A stretch of 64,000 nucleotides of DNA from Candidatus Methanoperedens sp. (GTDB lineage Archaea > Halobacteriota > Methanosarcinia > Methanosarcinales > Methanoperedenaceae), in assembly GCA_023249105.1 (NCBI GenBank), contig JAHFDG010000016.1, positions 1 through 64,000 on the forward strand, given 5' to 3'. How positions within the stretch are numbered: the stretch's first letter is position 1; every line of letters starts with the position of its first letter. The notes under the pieces are model-generated. The model searched no databases, was not told the DNA's origin, and saw only the letters and a list, made by a program, of their open reading frames with translations. Both the position numbers and the translations under genes were made by a program. Shown here piece after piece: positions 49,643 to 59,459 of this stretch.

Positions 49643-51234
49643 TTGTTCTCGACCTTAATTTTCGAAAGATTCTCCTGTATGAGTTTGTTAAGTCCGGATT
49701 CATCTGCTATCTGTTTTTCCAGTTCAGCCTTCAAGGAACTGAACCTCTCTACAAAATTGAAGTCATCTTCATCATCTGCTAACCCAATATACCTGCCCGG
49801 TGTCAAAACATTGTTCAGCGCTTTCACTTCCGCCAGTGTCGCCGATTTACAAAAGCCCTGTACATCCTTATATTCGTCTTCACCTGTTCGCCAATTATGA
49901 TAAGTTCCTGCAATCAATGAAATGTCTTCACCAGACAAATCCCTGTTCCTGCGGTTTATTAAAAAGCCCATATTGCGGGCATCAATAAACAAGATTTTGC
50001 CTTTGCGCTGTTGTTTGTTACGGCTCAAAAACCACAGACATGCGGGGATCTGGGTATTCAGAAATAGCTTGGTAGGGAGATTCACAATACAATCAATCAA
50101 ATCGTTTTCCACCATCGCCTTGCGTATTTCACCTTCATTATTGGTTTTAGTGGTCAGCGAACCTTTAGCCAGAACAAAGCCTGCTTGCCCGGTCGGCGCC
50201 AGATGATAGAGAAAGTGCTGTATCCAGGCATAGTTGGCGTTAGCTGGCGGCGGAGGCAGTTTCTGTCCTAACACGCTCCAGCGCGCATCATCACGGAGCA
50301 CCTCGCCGCTCCAGTCGCTGTCGTTAAAAGGCGGGTTGGCAATGATATAATCTGCCTTCAAATCCTTATGCATATCATTGAGAAAAGAGCCTTCATTGTT
50401 CCATTTTACATTGCTGCTATCAATGCCACGGATAGCTAAATTCATCTTGGCCAGGCGCCATGTGGTCTGGTTGCTCTCCTGCCCGTAAATTGAGATGCGG
50501 TCTTTAGGATCAATACTTAATTTCCGGCCATTATTAATTTTATAATGATCTTGATGCGCCTCTACAAACTTTTCACTCTGCACAAACATACCGCCAGAAC
50601 CGCAGCAGGGGTCAAAAACGCGCCCCTCATAAGGCTCAAGCATTTCAACCAGCAGCTTTACCACACTGCCTGGAGTGTAGAACTGGCCTCCCTTTTTGCC
50701 TTCTGCAAGTGCAAATTCGCCAAGGAAGTATTCAAATACCTTGCCCAGGAGATCTTTACCTTTGGCTTCCTTGGTACCCAATTCTGCGCTGCCTATAAGG
50801 TCAATCAAACCGCCAAGGCTCTGTTTGTCTAACTTCTCCTGTGCAAATACTTTGGGCAACACCCCTCTTAGTGAAGGGTTGTCCTTTTCGATGGCATCCA
50901 TTGCTTCATCTACGTCTTTGCCTATGGTGGGAAGTTTTGCACGACCCTGCAGCCAATTCCAGCGCGAAGAAGGGGGCACGTAGAAAACCTTTTCAGCAGT
51001 GTATTCGTTCTTATCTTCGGCGTCTGCACCTTCATAGGCGTCTTTGCCTTCTTTCAGCTTTTGATGAAGTTCGAGAAAGGCGTCAGAAATGTATTTCAGG
51101 AAGATTAAGCCCAATACAATATGCTTGTATTCGGCTGCGTCCATGTTCTTGCGCAACTTATCTGCTGCCTTCCAGAGTTTCTTCTCTAACGGTTCCTCGC
51201 TTTGGTTGTTTTTCTCTTTGTCGTTCCTGGCCAT
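49639..51234 (-). CDS. hsdM: Type I restriction modification subunit HsdM
   Basis: A 531-aa N6-adenine methyltransferase. Helical N-terminal domain, then motif [15 protein letters not shown], motif [17 protein letters not shown] (the NPPF catalytic tetrad), and a C-terminal helical tail. The [18 protein letters not shown] segment is characteristic. ATG at 51234 has GGAG 8 nt upstream; TTG at 51237 is the alternative. It starts the minus-strand defence locus. Confidence 0.95.
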   Translation of the reverse strand: MARNDKEKNNQSEEPLEKKLWKAADKLRKNMDAAEYKHIVLGLIFLKYISDAFLELHQKLKEGKDAYEGADAEDKNEYTAEKVFYVPPSSRWNWLQGRAKLPTIGKDVDEAMDAIEKDNPSLRGVLPKVFAQEKLDKQSLGGLIDLIGSAELGTKEAKGKDLLGKVFEYFLGEFALAEGKKGGQFYTPGSVVKLLVEMLEPYEGRVFDPCCGSGGMFVQSEKFVEAHQDHYKINNGRKLSIDPKDRISIYGQESNQTTWRLAKMNLAIRGIDSSNVKWNNEGSFLNDMHKDLKADYIIANPPFNDSDWSGEVLRDDARWSVLGQKLPPPPANANYAWIQHFLYHLAPTGQAGFVLAKGSLTTKTNNEGEIRKAMVENDLIDCIVNLPTKLFLNTQIPACLWFLSRNKQQRKGKILFIDARNMGFLINRRNRDLSGEDISLIAGTYHNWRTGEDEYKDVQGFCKSATLAEVKALNNVLTPGRYIGLADDEDDFNFVERFSSLKAELEKQIADESGLNKLIQENLSKIKVENK

Positions 51235-51450
51235 CAATCAGTCTCCGAATAACTTTGGGGATATAGGCGTATTGTGTATATCTTCATTTTGGATATGTTG
51301 CTCTTAATTTATTTAAAGTCCATAATATCCAAAGGGATTTATAATTTTCCTTATAGCCGTGTTGCTTGCATGAGCATATGTCTCTGTTCTGCAAACCAAA
51401 ACCTTTAATCCCAAATAATAACACTTACCGATATTAGGAGAAAAAAAATC
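51235..51450. promoter_or_regulatory. Divergent promoter region hsdM / ferredoxin
   Basis: About 215 bp between two genes reading outward. AT-rich stretches on both sides could be TATA boxes, but no site stands out. It is the right border of the defence locus. Confidence 0.35.
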
Positions 51451-51663
51451 ATGGCAGTAAAAAAATATGATGGTCCATCCTTGACAATTGAAATAGATGA
51501 AGAAAAATGCAACGGCGACGGGGAATGCGTTAACGTCTGCCCGACCAATGTTTTTGAACTCGTAGATGGCAAATCAAAAGCTACACGCGTTGCAGACTGC
51601 ATCGAATGCTGCGCATGCGTGGATGCATGCCCCACAAAGGCAATCAAGCACAGTTCGTGCTAA
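51451..51663 (+). CDS. 2[4Fe-4S] ferredoxin
   Basis: A 70-aa protein with CNGDGECVNVCP and CIECCACVDACP. The first motif has Asp for the usual second-position Cys context (CxxDxxC pattern: C-NGDGE-C), so the first cluster may be altered or a 3Fe-4S type. AGGAG precedes the ATG at optimal distance, and a terminator hairpin follows. It is a monocistronic electron carrier. Confidence 0.9.
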   Translation: MAVKKYDGPSLTIEIDEEKCNGDGECVNVCPTNVFELVDGKSKATRVADCIECCACVDACPTKAIKHSSC

Positions 51664-51727
51664 GGGGTCACGGAAAAATAACGTATCCAATTTTATTCAT
51701 AAAGCGATACCTCGCTTTATGCGGTAT

Positions 51728-51756
51728 AGGGGTATGCAAAGCATACCCCTTCTTTT
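51728..51756 (+). terminator. Hairpin terminator after the ferredoxin gene
   Basis: AGGGGTATGC and GCATACCCCT pair perfectly (10 bp) around AAA, followed by TTCTTTT. It lies 65 nt behind the ferredoxin stop and may serve both converging genes. Confidence 0.7.
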
Positions 51757-51856
51757 GATAAAACTTTCGTAAAGTTTTTTCATAATACCTGACAACAAAT
51801 CTGCGTTTATCTGCGGTTTGATTTCTAAGATTCCGCTATCTTATTTTTGGGTAATC

Positions 51857-52534
51857 CTAAAACCCAATTCTCAGCCGTAAAGCGAGTTTTTCCGGAAGAT
51901 GTGCCGCAAGCATATCTTCAATTACTTTTTCAATATCATAAGCTGCTCTTTCAAGCTCGATTTTTCCTGATTCGGTATCAAGAACGGCAAACGCAGCGCG
52001 TGGATTCCCGTCCCTCGGCTGACCGACAGAGCCGGGATTTACGATTATGCCTTCAGGATACTCTTTTTTGAACTGGATATGGGTATGACCCAATACCAGG
52101 ATATCAGCATTTGCGGCAGATAGCATCTCAGGCATTACCTCTTCAGGATAAACATATTCATCAATATCATACGGGCTTCCATGAACAAGGACTATCCTTT
52201 TTTCATCAATGGTAATGGATTCAATATTTTTGAGCCCTTTAATGTAACCAGAATTATCCAGCGACACCTCATTTCTTGTCCATTCAAGCGCAGCCTTTGC
52301 ATACGGATTAAACCCCGAAGTATCTCCTGTAACCAAAGCCCTTTCATGATTTCCCATGATGGAAATTATCTTATTCCTTTTGAATAATTCAATCGTTTCA
52401 TCAGGATATGGATTATAACCAACAATATCGCCAGCATGCAATATTCTTTCAACGCCAGAATCAGCGAGAGCAGAAAGAACGGCTTTTAGCGCAACAGCAT
52501 TGGAATGAACATCCGCAATCAATCCGATTAGCAT
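51857..52534 (-). CDS. Calcineurin-like metallophosphoesterase (YfcE/MJ0936 family)
   Basis: A 225-aa phosphodiesterase: IADVHSN (metal 1), HAGDIVGYNP (bridging Asp), IMGNHER, VLVHGSP and LVLGHTHIQF are the five family motifs, in order. It starts MLIGLIADVHSN; the frame to 52651 is not family-like. Substrate unknown. It is divergent from the radical SAM gene with 40 bp between starts. Confidence 0.9.
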   Translation of the reverse strand: MLIGLIADVHSNAVALKAVLSALADSGVERILHAGDIVGYNPYPDETIELFKRNKIISIMGNHERALVTGDTSGFNPYAKAALEWTRNEVSLDNSGYIKGLKNIESITIDEKRIVLVHGSPYDIDEYVYPEEVMPEMLSAANADILVLGHTHIQFKKEYPEGIIVNPGSVGQPRDGNPRAAFAVLDTESGKIELERAAYDIEKVIEDMLAAHLPEKLALRLRIGF

Positions 52535-52574
52535 ATTAATAGATATACAATGATTTCCCAAATAGTTGTCCTTG

Positions 52575-53576
52575 ATGAAAAAAGTAAGAGCTTCGATGGG
52601 AACCCTGGGCGTCCTGGGACTTGAACTTGTGCAGATGGATACGCCGCCCACTACGGCTTATCTTCAGATTTATACTGAAAAACGCTGCAAGGCGAACTGC
52701 CAGTTCTGCGCCCAGGCAAAAAGTTCATCCGCCGATATAACCCATATTGCCCGCGGCATGTATGTGCCTTTTGACCTTGAATTAGTCGTGAACCGGCTTA
52801 AGATGGCTTACGAGCGGGGCTATCTTGCCCGCACCTGCATCCAGACAGCGCTTTATGATACATGGTGGGAGGATACGGTTCATTTAATCAAAAGGATACG
52901 CAAAGATTGCCGAATCCCGATATCGCTTTCGGTTTTCCCGCTAAGTACGAAGCAATATGAAGACTTGAAAAAAATGGAGATTAACGAACTTGTGATACCT
53001 CTTGATGCCTGTACACCGGAGTTATTTGACAGGATAAAAGGAAAAAGTGCTGGCGGCCCTTATTCATGGAAAAGCCATGTGGATGGGTTGAAACGTGCGG
53101 CCTGCATATTTGGAAAAGTGGGAACGCATCTCATGCTTGGTCTCGGTGAAAGCGATGAAGATGCGGTAAGGATTATTTCAAAATTAAACGGGGATAAAGT
53201 GAATATCGCGCTTTTTTCATATACATATATTCCAGGTTCCCAGGGCAATTTCCGAAGTGAAACCGAGGAAAAAATAATCAAACATTACCGAACTGTGCAG
53301 CTTGCACGGCATCTGATTATGGAAGGAATTGCATCTTATTCAGATATGCGATTCGAAAACGGTACACTCAAGGACTTTGGGGTGAGCAGCGATATATTGC
53401 TCTCGATTATTGAGAAGGGAGAGGCTTTCCAGACCTCGGGCTGCCCTGACTGCAACCGTCCCATGGCGAATGAGACTTTCTCAAAGATTTATAATTTCCC
53501 ACGAAAAACCAGTAAGGAAGAAATAACAAGCATAAAGAGGGATATGGGATTGGCTGGCCGGATACCACAATCTTAA
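52575..53576 (+). CDS. Radical SAM protein, biotin synthase-like
   Basis: A 333-aa radical SAM enzyme with the cluster motif CKANCQFC (CxxxCxxC, about 35-42) after YLQIYTEKR, and a C-terminal CPDCNRP that could bind metal. The SAM-binding GTHLMLGLGESDED segment is visible. It resembles biotin synthase/BATS-type proteins, but no substrate can be assigned. ATG at 52575 is preferred over the upstream TTG at 52566. Confidence 0.82.
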   Translation: MKKVRASMGTLGVLGLELVQMDTPPTTAYLQIYTEKRCKANCQFCAQAKSSSADITHIARGMYVPFDLELVVNRLKMAYERGYLARTCIQTALYDTWWEDTVHLIKRIRKDCRIPISLSVFPLSTKQYEDLKKMEINELVIPLDACTPELFDRIKGKSAGGPYSWKSHVDGLKRAACIFGKVGTHLMLGLGESDEDAVRIISKLNGDKVNIALFSYTYIPGSQGNFRSETEEKIIKHYRTVQLARHLIMEGIASYSDMRFENGTLKDFGVSSDILLSIIEKGEAFQTSGCPDCNRPMANETFSKIYNFPRKTSKEEITSIKRDMGLAGRIPQS

Positions 53577-53622
53577 TTTACAATCCAAACAAAGTTACAT
53601 TATCAACCGGGAGAGGAAATCA

Positions 53623-54732
53623 ATGGAAATTACTGAAAAAATATTCGAATTTGCAGATGAAATCGGGCCTGAAAAGATTATCCATCTGTACGAACCGAGA
53701 ACAAAAATGAAAGCCATTGTCGTTGTGGACAACGTGGCGGCAGGTCCTGCTATCGGGGGTGTGCGTATGGCGCCTGACGTGACCACGACAGAAGTCCGAA
53801 GGCTTGCCCGTGCCATGACCTACAAGAACATCATGGCAGGACTCCCACACGGCGGCGGGAAATCAGGAATTATAGCCGATCCGAGAATCGTAAACAAGGA
53901 ACAGATAATCAGGACATTTGCCAGGGGAATAAAGAATCTTCTGGAATACATACCCGGACCCGATATGGGAACCGATGAAGCATGCATGGCGTATGTCTAT
54001 GATGAAACCTCGCGCGCAGTCGGGCTGCCCAGAGAGCTTGGCGGGATTCCGCTTGACGAAATGGGCGCAACAGGATATGGAGTGGCTGTATGTACGGAGG
54101 TTGCGAAAGATTATATTAATCTTGACTTAAACGGTGCGCGGCTCACAATCGAAGGGTTCGGGAATGTGGGAAAACCTGCGGCGCGTTTTCTTTCAGAAAA
54201 AGGCGTAATACTCGTAGCTGCAAGCGACTCAAGAGGAACGATTTACAATTCAAACGGCTTGAATGTGGAAGAATTGATACGGATTAAAGAATCCACAGGC
54301 TCGGTTACAAATTACAAAGACGGGGAAGTTTTAAAAACCACAGACCTGTTGATGGTAAGCACCGATATTTTCATTCCTGCGGCGCGTCCTGATGTGATAA
54401 ACGAGGCAAATTCGGATGTTCTGGATGCAAAATTGATAATCGAGGGTGCAAACATCCCGATTACTGAAAATGCAGAGAAGATGCTCCACGACAGGGGCAT
54501 CCTGATTGTTCCTGATTTTGTGGCTAATGCCGGCGGTGTGATAACAGCATCAGTTGAATATCACGGCGGAACCGAGACTGTAGCGCTTGACAGGATAAAA
54601 AGCACCATTTCCAGGAATACTAAAGAGATTCTTGACAAAGTATATAGCGAAAAAACTTACCCCAGGGAAACGGCAGTCGATATTGCAAAACAAAGAATAT
54701 TCCGTGCTATGAAATACAGGGAATGGATGTAA
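53623..54732 (+). CDS. Glu/Leu/Phe/Val dehydrogenase family protein
   Basis: A 369-aa NAD(P)-dependent amino-acid dehydrogenase. The catalytic Lys lies in MAGLPHGGGKSGI, substrate Asp in PGPDMGTDE, and the Rossmann motif is GFGNVGKPAA. The length is nearer leucine or valine dehydrogenases (about 365) than GdhA (about 415), so the preferred amino acid is open. A ribosome site GGGAGAGG precedes the ATG. Only 3 nt separate it from the acyl-CoA synthetase gene, linking deamination to energy conservation. Confidence 0.88.
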   Translation: MEITEKIFEFADEIGPEKIIHLYEPRTKMKAIVVVDNVAAGPAIGGVRMAPDVTTTEVRRLARAMTYKNIMAGLPHGGGKSGIIADPRIVNKEQIIRTFARGIKNLLEYIPGPDMGTDEACMAYVYDETSRAVGLPRELGGIPLDEMGATGYGVAVCTEVAKDYINLDLNGARLTIEGFGNVGKPAARFLSEKGVILVAASDSRGTIYNSNGLNVEELIRIKESTGSVTNYKDGEVLKTTDLLMVSTDIFIPAARPDVINEANSDVLDAKLIIEGANIPITENAEKMLHDRGILIVPDFVANAGGVITASVEYHGGTETVALDRIKSTISRNTKEILDKVYSEKTYPRETAVDIAKQRIFRAMKYREWM

Positions 54733-54735
54733 TTA

Positions 54736-56115
54736 ATGCTTTCTTCGATATTCGAGCCGGAATCAATAGCAGTAATCGGTGCTTCTAACAACGAGACAAA
54801 GTGGGGAGGACGAATACTCAAGAATATATTGAGCGGTTTTAAAGGACAAGTATTCCCTGTAAATCCAAAGGAAAAGGAAGTGCAAGGAAGAACTTCATAT
54901 TCTTCTGTCCTTGATATTCCTTATGAGGTCACAATGGCAGTGATAGCAGTACCCGTGCAGCTTGTCCTTAATGCTGTTGAGGAGTGCGGGAAAAAAGGCG
55001 TTAAGGGACTTATTGTGGTAAGCGCAGGGTTTAGCGAGACAGGAAATGCAGGTTTAGAACTTGAACAAAAGCTGTTATCCATTGTGAAAAAGTACGGTAT
55101 GCGAATGATAGGACCGAATACGCTCGGGATAGTCAATGAACCTGTAAACCTCAATGCTACTGTCATAGGCAGGCTCCCGCGCCCGGGTACGATTTCTTTC
55201 ATTACACAGAGCGGAACGCTGGGTCTTGCAATAGCGGAGTGGACTATAGATATGGGACTTGGTCTCTGCAAAGTAATAAGCACAGGCAATAAAGCCGATA
55301 TCGATGATGTTGACCTGATAGAATATCTTGATAAAGACCCATCTACTGGTGTAATAGCAATGTATGCAGAAGGAATCAAGCGCGGAAGGAATTTTCTGGA
55401 GGCAGCGCGCCGCACTAAAAAACCAATAATCGCTATTAAGACAGGAAGGTCAAAAAGAGGCGCAAAAGCGGTTTTTTCACATACAGGTTCCATCGCAGGC
55501 TCGGATGAAGTTTATTCTGCGGCTTTCAGGCAGGCGGGAATTCTGCGGGTTGATACAATCGATGAGGTTTTCGATGCAGCGCTTGCATTTTCATGCCAGC
55601 CGCTCCCGAGGGGAAATAATGTCGCAATCCTATCAAATGGCGGCGGGGCTTCAATCGTAGCGACAGACGAGTGCGAGAGGCATGGCATCAACATAGTTGA
55701 CCTGGCAGAAGAAACAAAAGAAAAGATAAAAAAAGTAATCCCGGAATTTGCATCGGCTTCAAATCCCGTTGACACCGCCGGAACGTCTTCCTATACGGCT
55801 TACAGCGAGATTATTAAAGCGCTTCTTCTCGATAAGAACGTGGATGCCCTCATAGCGATTTACGTGCATACCCTGATGTCAGATGCGATACCGCCTGCCG
55901 AGGCAGTGGTCGAGATAAAACGAAAATGCCCAAAACCTGTAATAGCATGCTGGATGGGGGGGAAAGGAATCGAAGAAGGTGTTGATATCCTGAAGAACGG
56001 CTGCCTGCCTAACTATTCAGTTCCGGAAAGGGCTGTGAAAGCGCTGGCTGCGCTTATAAGGCACAGGGAGTTCCTTGAAACTGTAAAAACTAGAGCTGCA
56101 GAGGAGAGCGAATGA
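54736..56115 (+). CDS. ADP-forming acyl-CoA synthetase, alpha subunit
   Basis: A 459-aa subunit with a CoA-binding Rossmann domain (IAVIGASNNETKWGGRIL), a succinyl-CoA-ligase-like domain with the phospho-His loop region FSHTGSIAG, and a ligase domain with NPVDTAGTSSY. Together with beta it converts acyl-CoA, ADP and Pi to acid, CoA and ATP. Typical of archaeal acetate or branched-chain acid formation (Acd). It overlaps the beta gene by 4 bp. Confidence 0.9.
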   Translation: MLSSIFEPESIAVIGASNNETKWGGRILKNILSGFKGQVFPVNPKEKEVQGRTSYSSVLDIPYEVTMAVIAVPVQLVLNAVEECGKKGVKGLIVVSAGFSETGNAGLELEQKLLSIVKKYGMRMIGPNTLGIVNEPVNLNATVIGRLPRPGTISFITQSGTLGLAIAEWTIDMGLGLCKVISTGNKADIDDVDLIEYLDKDPSTGVIAMYAEGIKRGRNFLEAARRTKKPIIAIKTGRSKRGAKAVFSHTGSIAGSDEVYSAAFRQAGILRVDTIDEVFDAALAFSCQPLPRGNNVAILSNGGGASIVATDECERHGINIVDLAEETKEKIKKVIPEFASASNPVDTAGTSSYTAYSEIIKALLLDKNVDALIAIYVHTLMSDAIPPAEAVVEIKRKCPKPVIACWMGGKGIEEGVDILKNGCLPNYSVPERAVKALAALIRHREFLETVKTRAAEESE

Positions 56116-56765
56116 CAAAAATTCTTACTGAGCATGAGGCAAAAAAACTCCTTGCAAAGTACGGCATACCTGTGACGGAGGAACGTATTGCAGGGAGCTC
56201 AGATGAGGCTTTTGATATTGCGATGGAGCTTGGGATGCCTGTTGCCATGAAAATATCCTCGCCTGAAATTCCGCACAAAAGCGATGTGGGCGGAGTAGTC
56301 CTGAATGTGAAAGAGGACGAGATAAAAACAACATATTCCGAAATCTTATCAAGAGTTAAAAAAGCAGTTCCGGGCGCCAGTATCGAAGGTATCCTGGTGC
56401 AGCAGATGGCGCCTGCGGGTCATGAGACCATCGTGGGTCTGAAAAAGGATGCTCAGTTCGGTCATGCGCTGATGTTCGGGCTTGGCGGGATTTTTGTGGA
56501 GGTTTACAGGGATGTTTCTTTCAGGGTCGTGCCTATCAATAAGAGCGATGCGCTTTCGATGATTTCGGAGATTAAAGGCTATCCGATACTCAAGGGAATC
56601 CGGGGAAAAATGCCTGCTGATATTGATGCTATCGCAAGGGTGCTTGTCTCGGTTTCGGATATGGCTGAAAAGGAGAACATCATTGAGCTTGATATTAACC
56701 CGCTGATTGTGAATGAGAGCGGGGCGATTGCAGTGGATGCGAGGGCGATGGTGGAGGGAGTGTAG
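56112..56765 (+). CDS. ADP-forming acyl-CoA synthetase, beta subunit (ATP-grasp)
   Basis: A 217-aa ATP-grasp_5 subunit. VAMKISSPEIPHKSDVGGVVLN (nucleotide Lys and phospho-His region), LVQQMAPAGHETIVG and ELDINPLIVNE (metal Glu/Asn) are visible. It is the smaller subunit of the heteromeric archaeal enzyme. The ATGA overlap with the alpha gene indicates a fixed pair. Confidence 0.9.
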   Translation: MTKILTEHEAKKLLAKYGIPVTEERIAGSSDEAFDIAMELGMPVAMKISSPEIPHKSDVGGVVLNVKEDEIKTTYSEILSRVKKAVPGASIEGILVQQMAPAGHETIVGLKKDAQFGHALMFGLGGIFVEVYRDVSFRVVPINKSDALSMISEIKGYPILKGIRGKMPADIDAIARVLVSVSDMAEKENIIELDINPLIVNESGAIAVDARAMVEGV

Positions 56766-56805
56766 TATGAAGGAACATTAATTAAGCTAAGAAGTCAGTG
56801 AAGCT

Positions 56806-56826
56806 CCCCACAGCAGAGCTGTGGGG
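56806..56826. repeat. Hairpin 1 of an IS-like scar
   Basis: CCCCACAGC-AGA-GCTGTGGGG, a perfect 9-bp stem. The loop core GCAGAGC is shared with hairpin 2. Confidence 0.65.
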
Positions 56827-56870
56827 CATCTCCTGGTTCCTCGTTTTGTTGTTGCATTTCTGGGAGGCTG

Positions 56871-56898
56871 TACCCAACCGCAGCAGAGCTGCGGGGTA
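56871..56898. repeat. Hairpin 2 of an IS-like scar
   Basis: CCGCAGC-AGA-GCTGCGG (7 bp), extended by TACCC/GGGTA after a small bulge. Repeated subterminal hairpins of this type occur at IS200/IS605-like ends; no transposase gene is present here. Confidence 0.6.
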
Positions 56899-56948
56899 TT
56901 CCGATAAAATCAATTTTATGCCAATTCGATTTTATAACCACTATAAAA

Positions 56949-57278
56949 ATACTTGAACTTGTTGAGAAAAACCAACAGCCAAATACAGGTTATCCAAAAT
57001 ATGAAGCTTATCCTAATTTTTTAAGATTCGAAGGTTCAAGGATCAAAACTCTAATCCTCAGGTTAGAGCATAATGAATTTGCCCAAACTTTTTCACAATA
57101 TTTATTTAACGAAGATTACAGGATATTTCTTCCGAAACTGAAAGAAAGATTTACCCATATTATTGATTCTAATGATTCAAATAACCGAATAGCTCCGTGG
57201 GATGATTCTCGTGAATGGGTTTTTATTAAAAGCATTTTAGATAGAATATGTTCGGCAACACCTAAAATATTCTCATAA
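56949..57278 (+). pseudogene. 3' remnant of an unknown gene
   Basis: An open frame of about 110 codons without a start codon in its first part: ILELVEKNQQPNTGYPKYEAY, later FEGSRIKTLILRLEH and NRIAPWDDSREWVFIKSILD, stop TAA 57276-57278. The composition is like a real protein. No family is recognised. Its 5' part is missing, and the hairpins at 56806-56898 lie just upstream, so an insertion or deletion event probably cut it. Confidence 0.55.
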
Positions 57279-57343
57279 ACCAAAAGGTCATTGTAATATT
57301 ATAGCAACTCTTATCAAGTAGAAAGTGGAATGTAGAAAATACT

Positions 57344-57655
57344 ATGTCCTCCACCGCAAGCGTCAAAATAAGTTCCGACGCAAAAATGCTCCTCGACACG
57401 CTCCATCAGAAAATGCGAGCCATGGGCATGAAAGTCACAGAACAAAAGATTCTGGATACCCTGATAGAATACACAGATTTAACTCAAATCAAAAAACTCA
57501 TCCAGAAAGAAGAAAACGAAGCCCTTGCCATGCTCCAAAAACCTGTTAACTGGGGCGTTGAAGATTCTTCTGAGCATATTGATAAATACGTATATGGTGA
57601 AATTCATGAGCCTTCTACTCGATACCTCAGCGCTCGTCGCCGCAAGAAACGTTAA
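57344..57655 (+). CDS. Antitoxin of a VapBC-like pair
   Basis: A 103-aa protein with a ribbon/helix-like DNA-binding N-terminus (ASVKISSDAKMLLDTLHQKM) and an acidic C-terminal tail suited to cover a PIN toxin. It overlaps the toxin gene by 50 bp. It contains no recognised named domain; the assignment rests on pairing with the PIN protein. Confidence 0.72.
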   Translation: MSSTASVKISSDAKMLLDTLHQKMRAMGMKVTEQKILDTLIEYTDLTQIKKLIQKEENEALAMLQKPVNWGVEDSSEHIDKYVYGEIHEPSTRYLSARRRKKR

Positions 57656-58013
57656 AGACAGAAACCATAATAAAGCTTTGGAAGTAATGACTCCTGCACT
57701 TCAAGGCGAATATGGCAAGCTGTTTGTCAGCGACTATATCTTCGATGAGGCGATTACCCTTGCTTATGTCAGGACTGGCAGCAAGAAATTCGCTTACGAC
57801 ATAGGAAAATTTGCAAAAGCAAAACCCATAAACTTTCGCTTTATAGAGCCGATAGATTTTGATAAGGCGTGGGAACTTTTCCAGCAGTATGAAGATAAGC
57901 ATTTGAGCTTCACAGACTGCACAAATATTGCGCTGATGGAAAGGCTTGGTATTGAAACTATTTTTACTTTTGATGCAGAACTTAATGGATTGGTAAATGA
58001 CATCCTTGTATGA
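57606..58013 (+). CDS. VapC-like PIN-domain toxin
   Basis: A 135-aa PIN ribonuclease. Acidic active-site residues are seen in LLDTSALVA, DEAITLAYVR, LSFTDCTNIALM and TFDAELNG. ATG at 57606 has GGTGA 6 nt upstream and starts MSLLLDTSAL, the usual PIN start; the frame to 57525 lies inside the antitoxin gene. It cleaves RNA in VapBC systems. Converges with aspA. Confidence 0.85.
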   Translation: MSLLLDTSALVAARNVKDRNHNKALEVMTPALQGEYGKLFVSDYIFDEAITLAYVRTGSKKFAYDIGKFAKAKPINFRFIEPIDFDKAWELFQQYEDKHLSFTDCTNIALMERLGIETIFTFDAELNGLVNDILV

Positions 58014-58028
58014 TTCTGCTAACCATTG

Positions 58029-59459
58029 CTATGCTTTTTTCCCGTATCTCCTTATCTCCTCAATTATCTTCTTATCCACAATCCCCGGCTCAGTCATCTT
58101 CCTGGCATCAAGTATCTCGTTCAAGTACTTCTCAGGAATAATATCCCTCTCGACAAGCACCTGCCTCAACGATTTATTCTCAGAAAGCGCAGTCTTCACA
58201 AGCTGCGCCACAGCATCATAACCGATATAAGGATTAAGCACAGTCGCAAGGGCATGGCTATTCTCAAGAAGCTCGCCGCATCGCTTTTCATCCACTACCA
58301 GACCTGAAATACAATCTTCCCTGAGCATCTTTATGGTATTCGTCAAAAGTTCAATGCTCCACAAAATGTCAAATGCGATAAGAGGCGTCATCACATTCAG
58401 TTCCATCTGCCCCGCTTCTGCCGCCAGTGCAACCGCATGGTCGTTGCCCATGACCTGGAAGCAGACCATGTTCACCGCTTCAGGAATCGAGGGATTAATT
58501 TTCCCCGGCATTATTGACGAGCCGGGCTCAACTTCAGGCAGGATTATCTCGGCAATCCCAGTTTTCGGTCCTGAATTAAGGAGGCGCAGGTCGTTTGAGA
58601 TTTTGTTGAGTTCAATTGCCAGAATCCGCAACGCGCCGGATACATCCATAAAACCCGCCATGCTCCAGTGGAGCATAATGCTGTCCCCCTGATAAAACTG
58701 AAAACCTGTAAGTTTGCCCAGTTCCGAAATAATCGTCTTTTTGAAATCAGGATGCGTATTGATGCCTGTGCCGACGGCGGTCCCGCCGATTCCCAGCTCT
58801 AACATGCTGTTTTCCGCGGCGGCAATTCGCACGATACACTTCCCAAGCGATGCCGCATATCCGCCAAACACCTGGCCGTACCTTATGGGCACAGCATCCT
58901 CAAGATGAGTCCTTCCGACCTTGATAACATGGTCGTATTCTCTTGCTTTTGCAAGGAACCCGGCAAATATCTTTTCCAATTCCTCGATAAGAGGCGGCAT
59001 AGTGAGAAGCACGCTCAACCGTATCGTAGTTGGTATAACGTCATTGGATGACTGCGCCATGTTTACATGGTTATTCGGGTGAACGAGATGATAATCGCCT
59101 GGTTTTCCGCCAAGTTTTTTAATCGCTACGTTAGCGATGACCTCATTCATATTCATGTTAAAAGGCGTGCCCGCCCCTGCCTGGAAAACGTCGAGTATGA
59201 ACTGGTCGCTATATCTGCCTTCGATAATCTCATCCGCAGCTTTGACTATTGCTTTACCGATTTTTTCATCAAGCATACCGAGTTTCATATTTGCCAGTGC
59301 GGCTGCTTTCTTGATGATGGCAAGGGATTTTATGAAATCCTGTTTTGCCCGAAGCCCGCTTAGCCTGAAATTTTTAGAAGCGCGTGTTGTAAATGCTCCA
59401 TAAAGTACGTTTTCAGGGACTTCGATTTCACCCAGACTGTCCTTTTCAATCCTGCTCAT
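58029..59459 (-). CDS. aspA: Aspartate ammonia-lyase (aspartase/fumarase superfamily)
   Basis: A 476-aa class II lyase. Conserved AGAGTPFNMNMNEVIAN, HVNMAQSSNDVIPTT, the active-site TxxGRTHLEDAVP form GRTHLEDAVPIRYGQ, and the SS-loop GSSIMPGKINPSIPE. The IPE after the SS-loop and the end MTEPGIVDKK favour aspartase over fumarase; QSSN and GKINP are more fumarase-like, so the call is not final. It would release ammonia and fumarate from aspartate. Confidence 0.85.
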   Translation of the reverse strand: MSRIEKDSLGEIEVPENVLYGAFTTRASKNFRLSGLRAKQDFIKSLAIIKKAAALANMKLGMLDEKIGKAIVKAADEIIEGRYSDQFILDVFQAGAGTPFNMNMNEVIANVAIKKLGGKPGDYHLVHPNNHVNMAQSSNDVIPTTIRLSVLLTMPPLIEELEKIFAGFLAKAREYDHVIKVGRTHLEDAVPIRYGQVFGGYAASLGKCIVRIAAAENSMLELGIGGTAVGTGINTHPDFKKTIISELGKLTGFQFYQGDSIMLHWSMAGFMDVSGALRILAIELNKISNDLRLLNSGPKTGIAEIILPEVEPGSSIMPGKINPSIPEAVNMVCFQVMGNDHAVALAAEAGQMELNVMTPLIAFDILWSIELLTNTIKMLREDCISGLVVDEKRCGELLENSHALATVLNPYIGYDAVAQLVKTALSENKSLRQVLVERDIIPEKYLNEILDARKMTEPGIVDKKIIEEIRRYGKKA

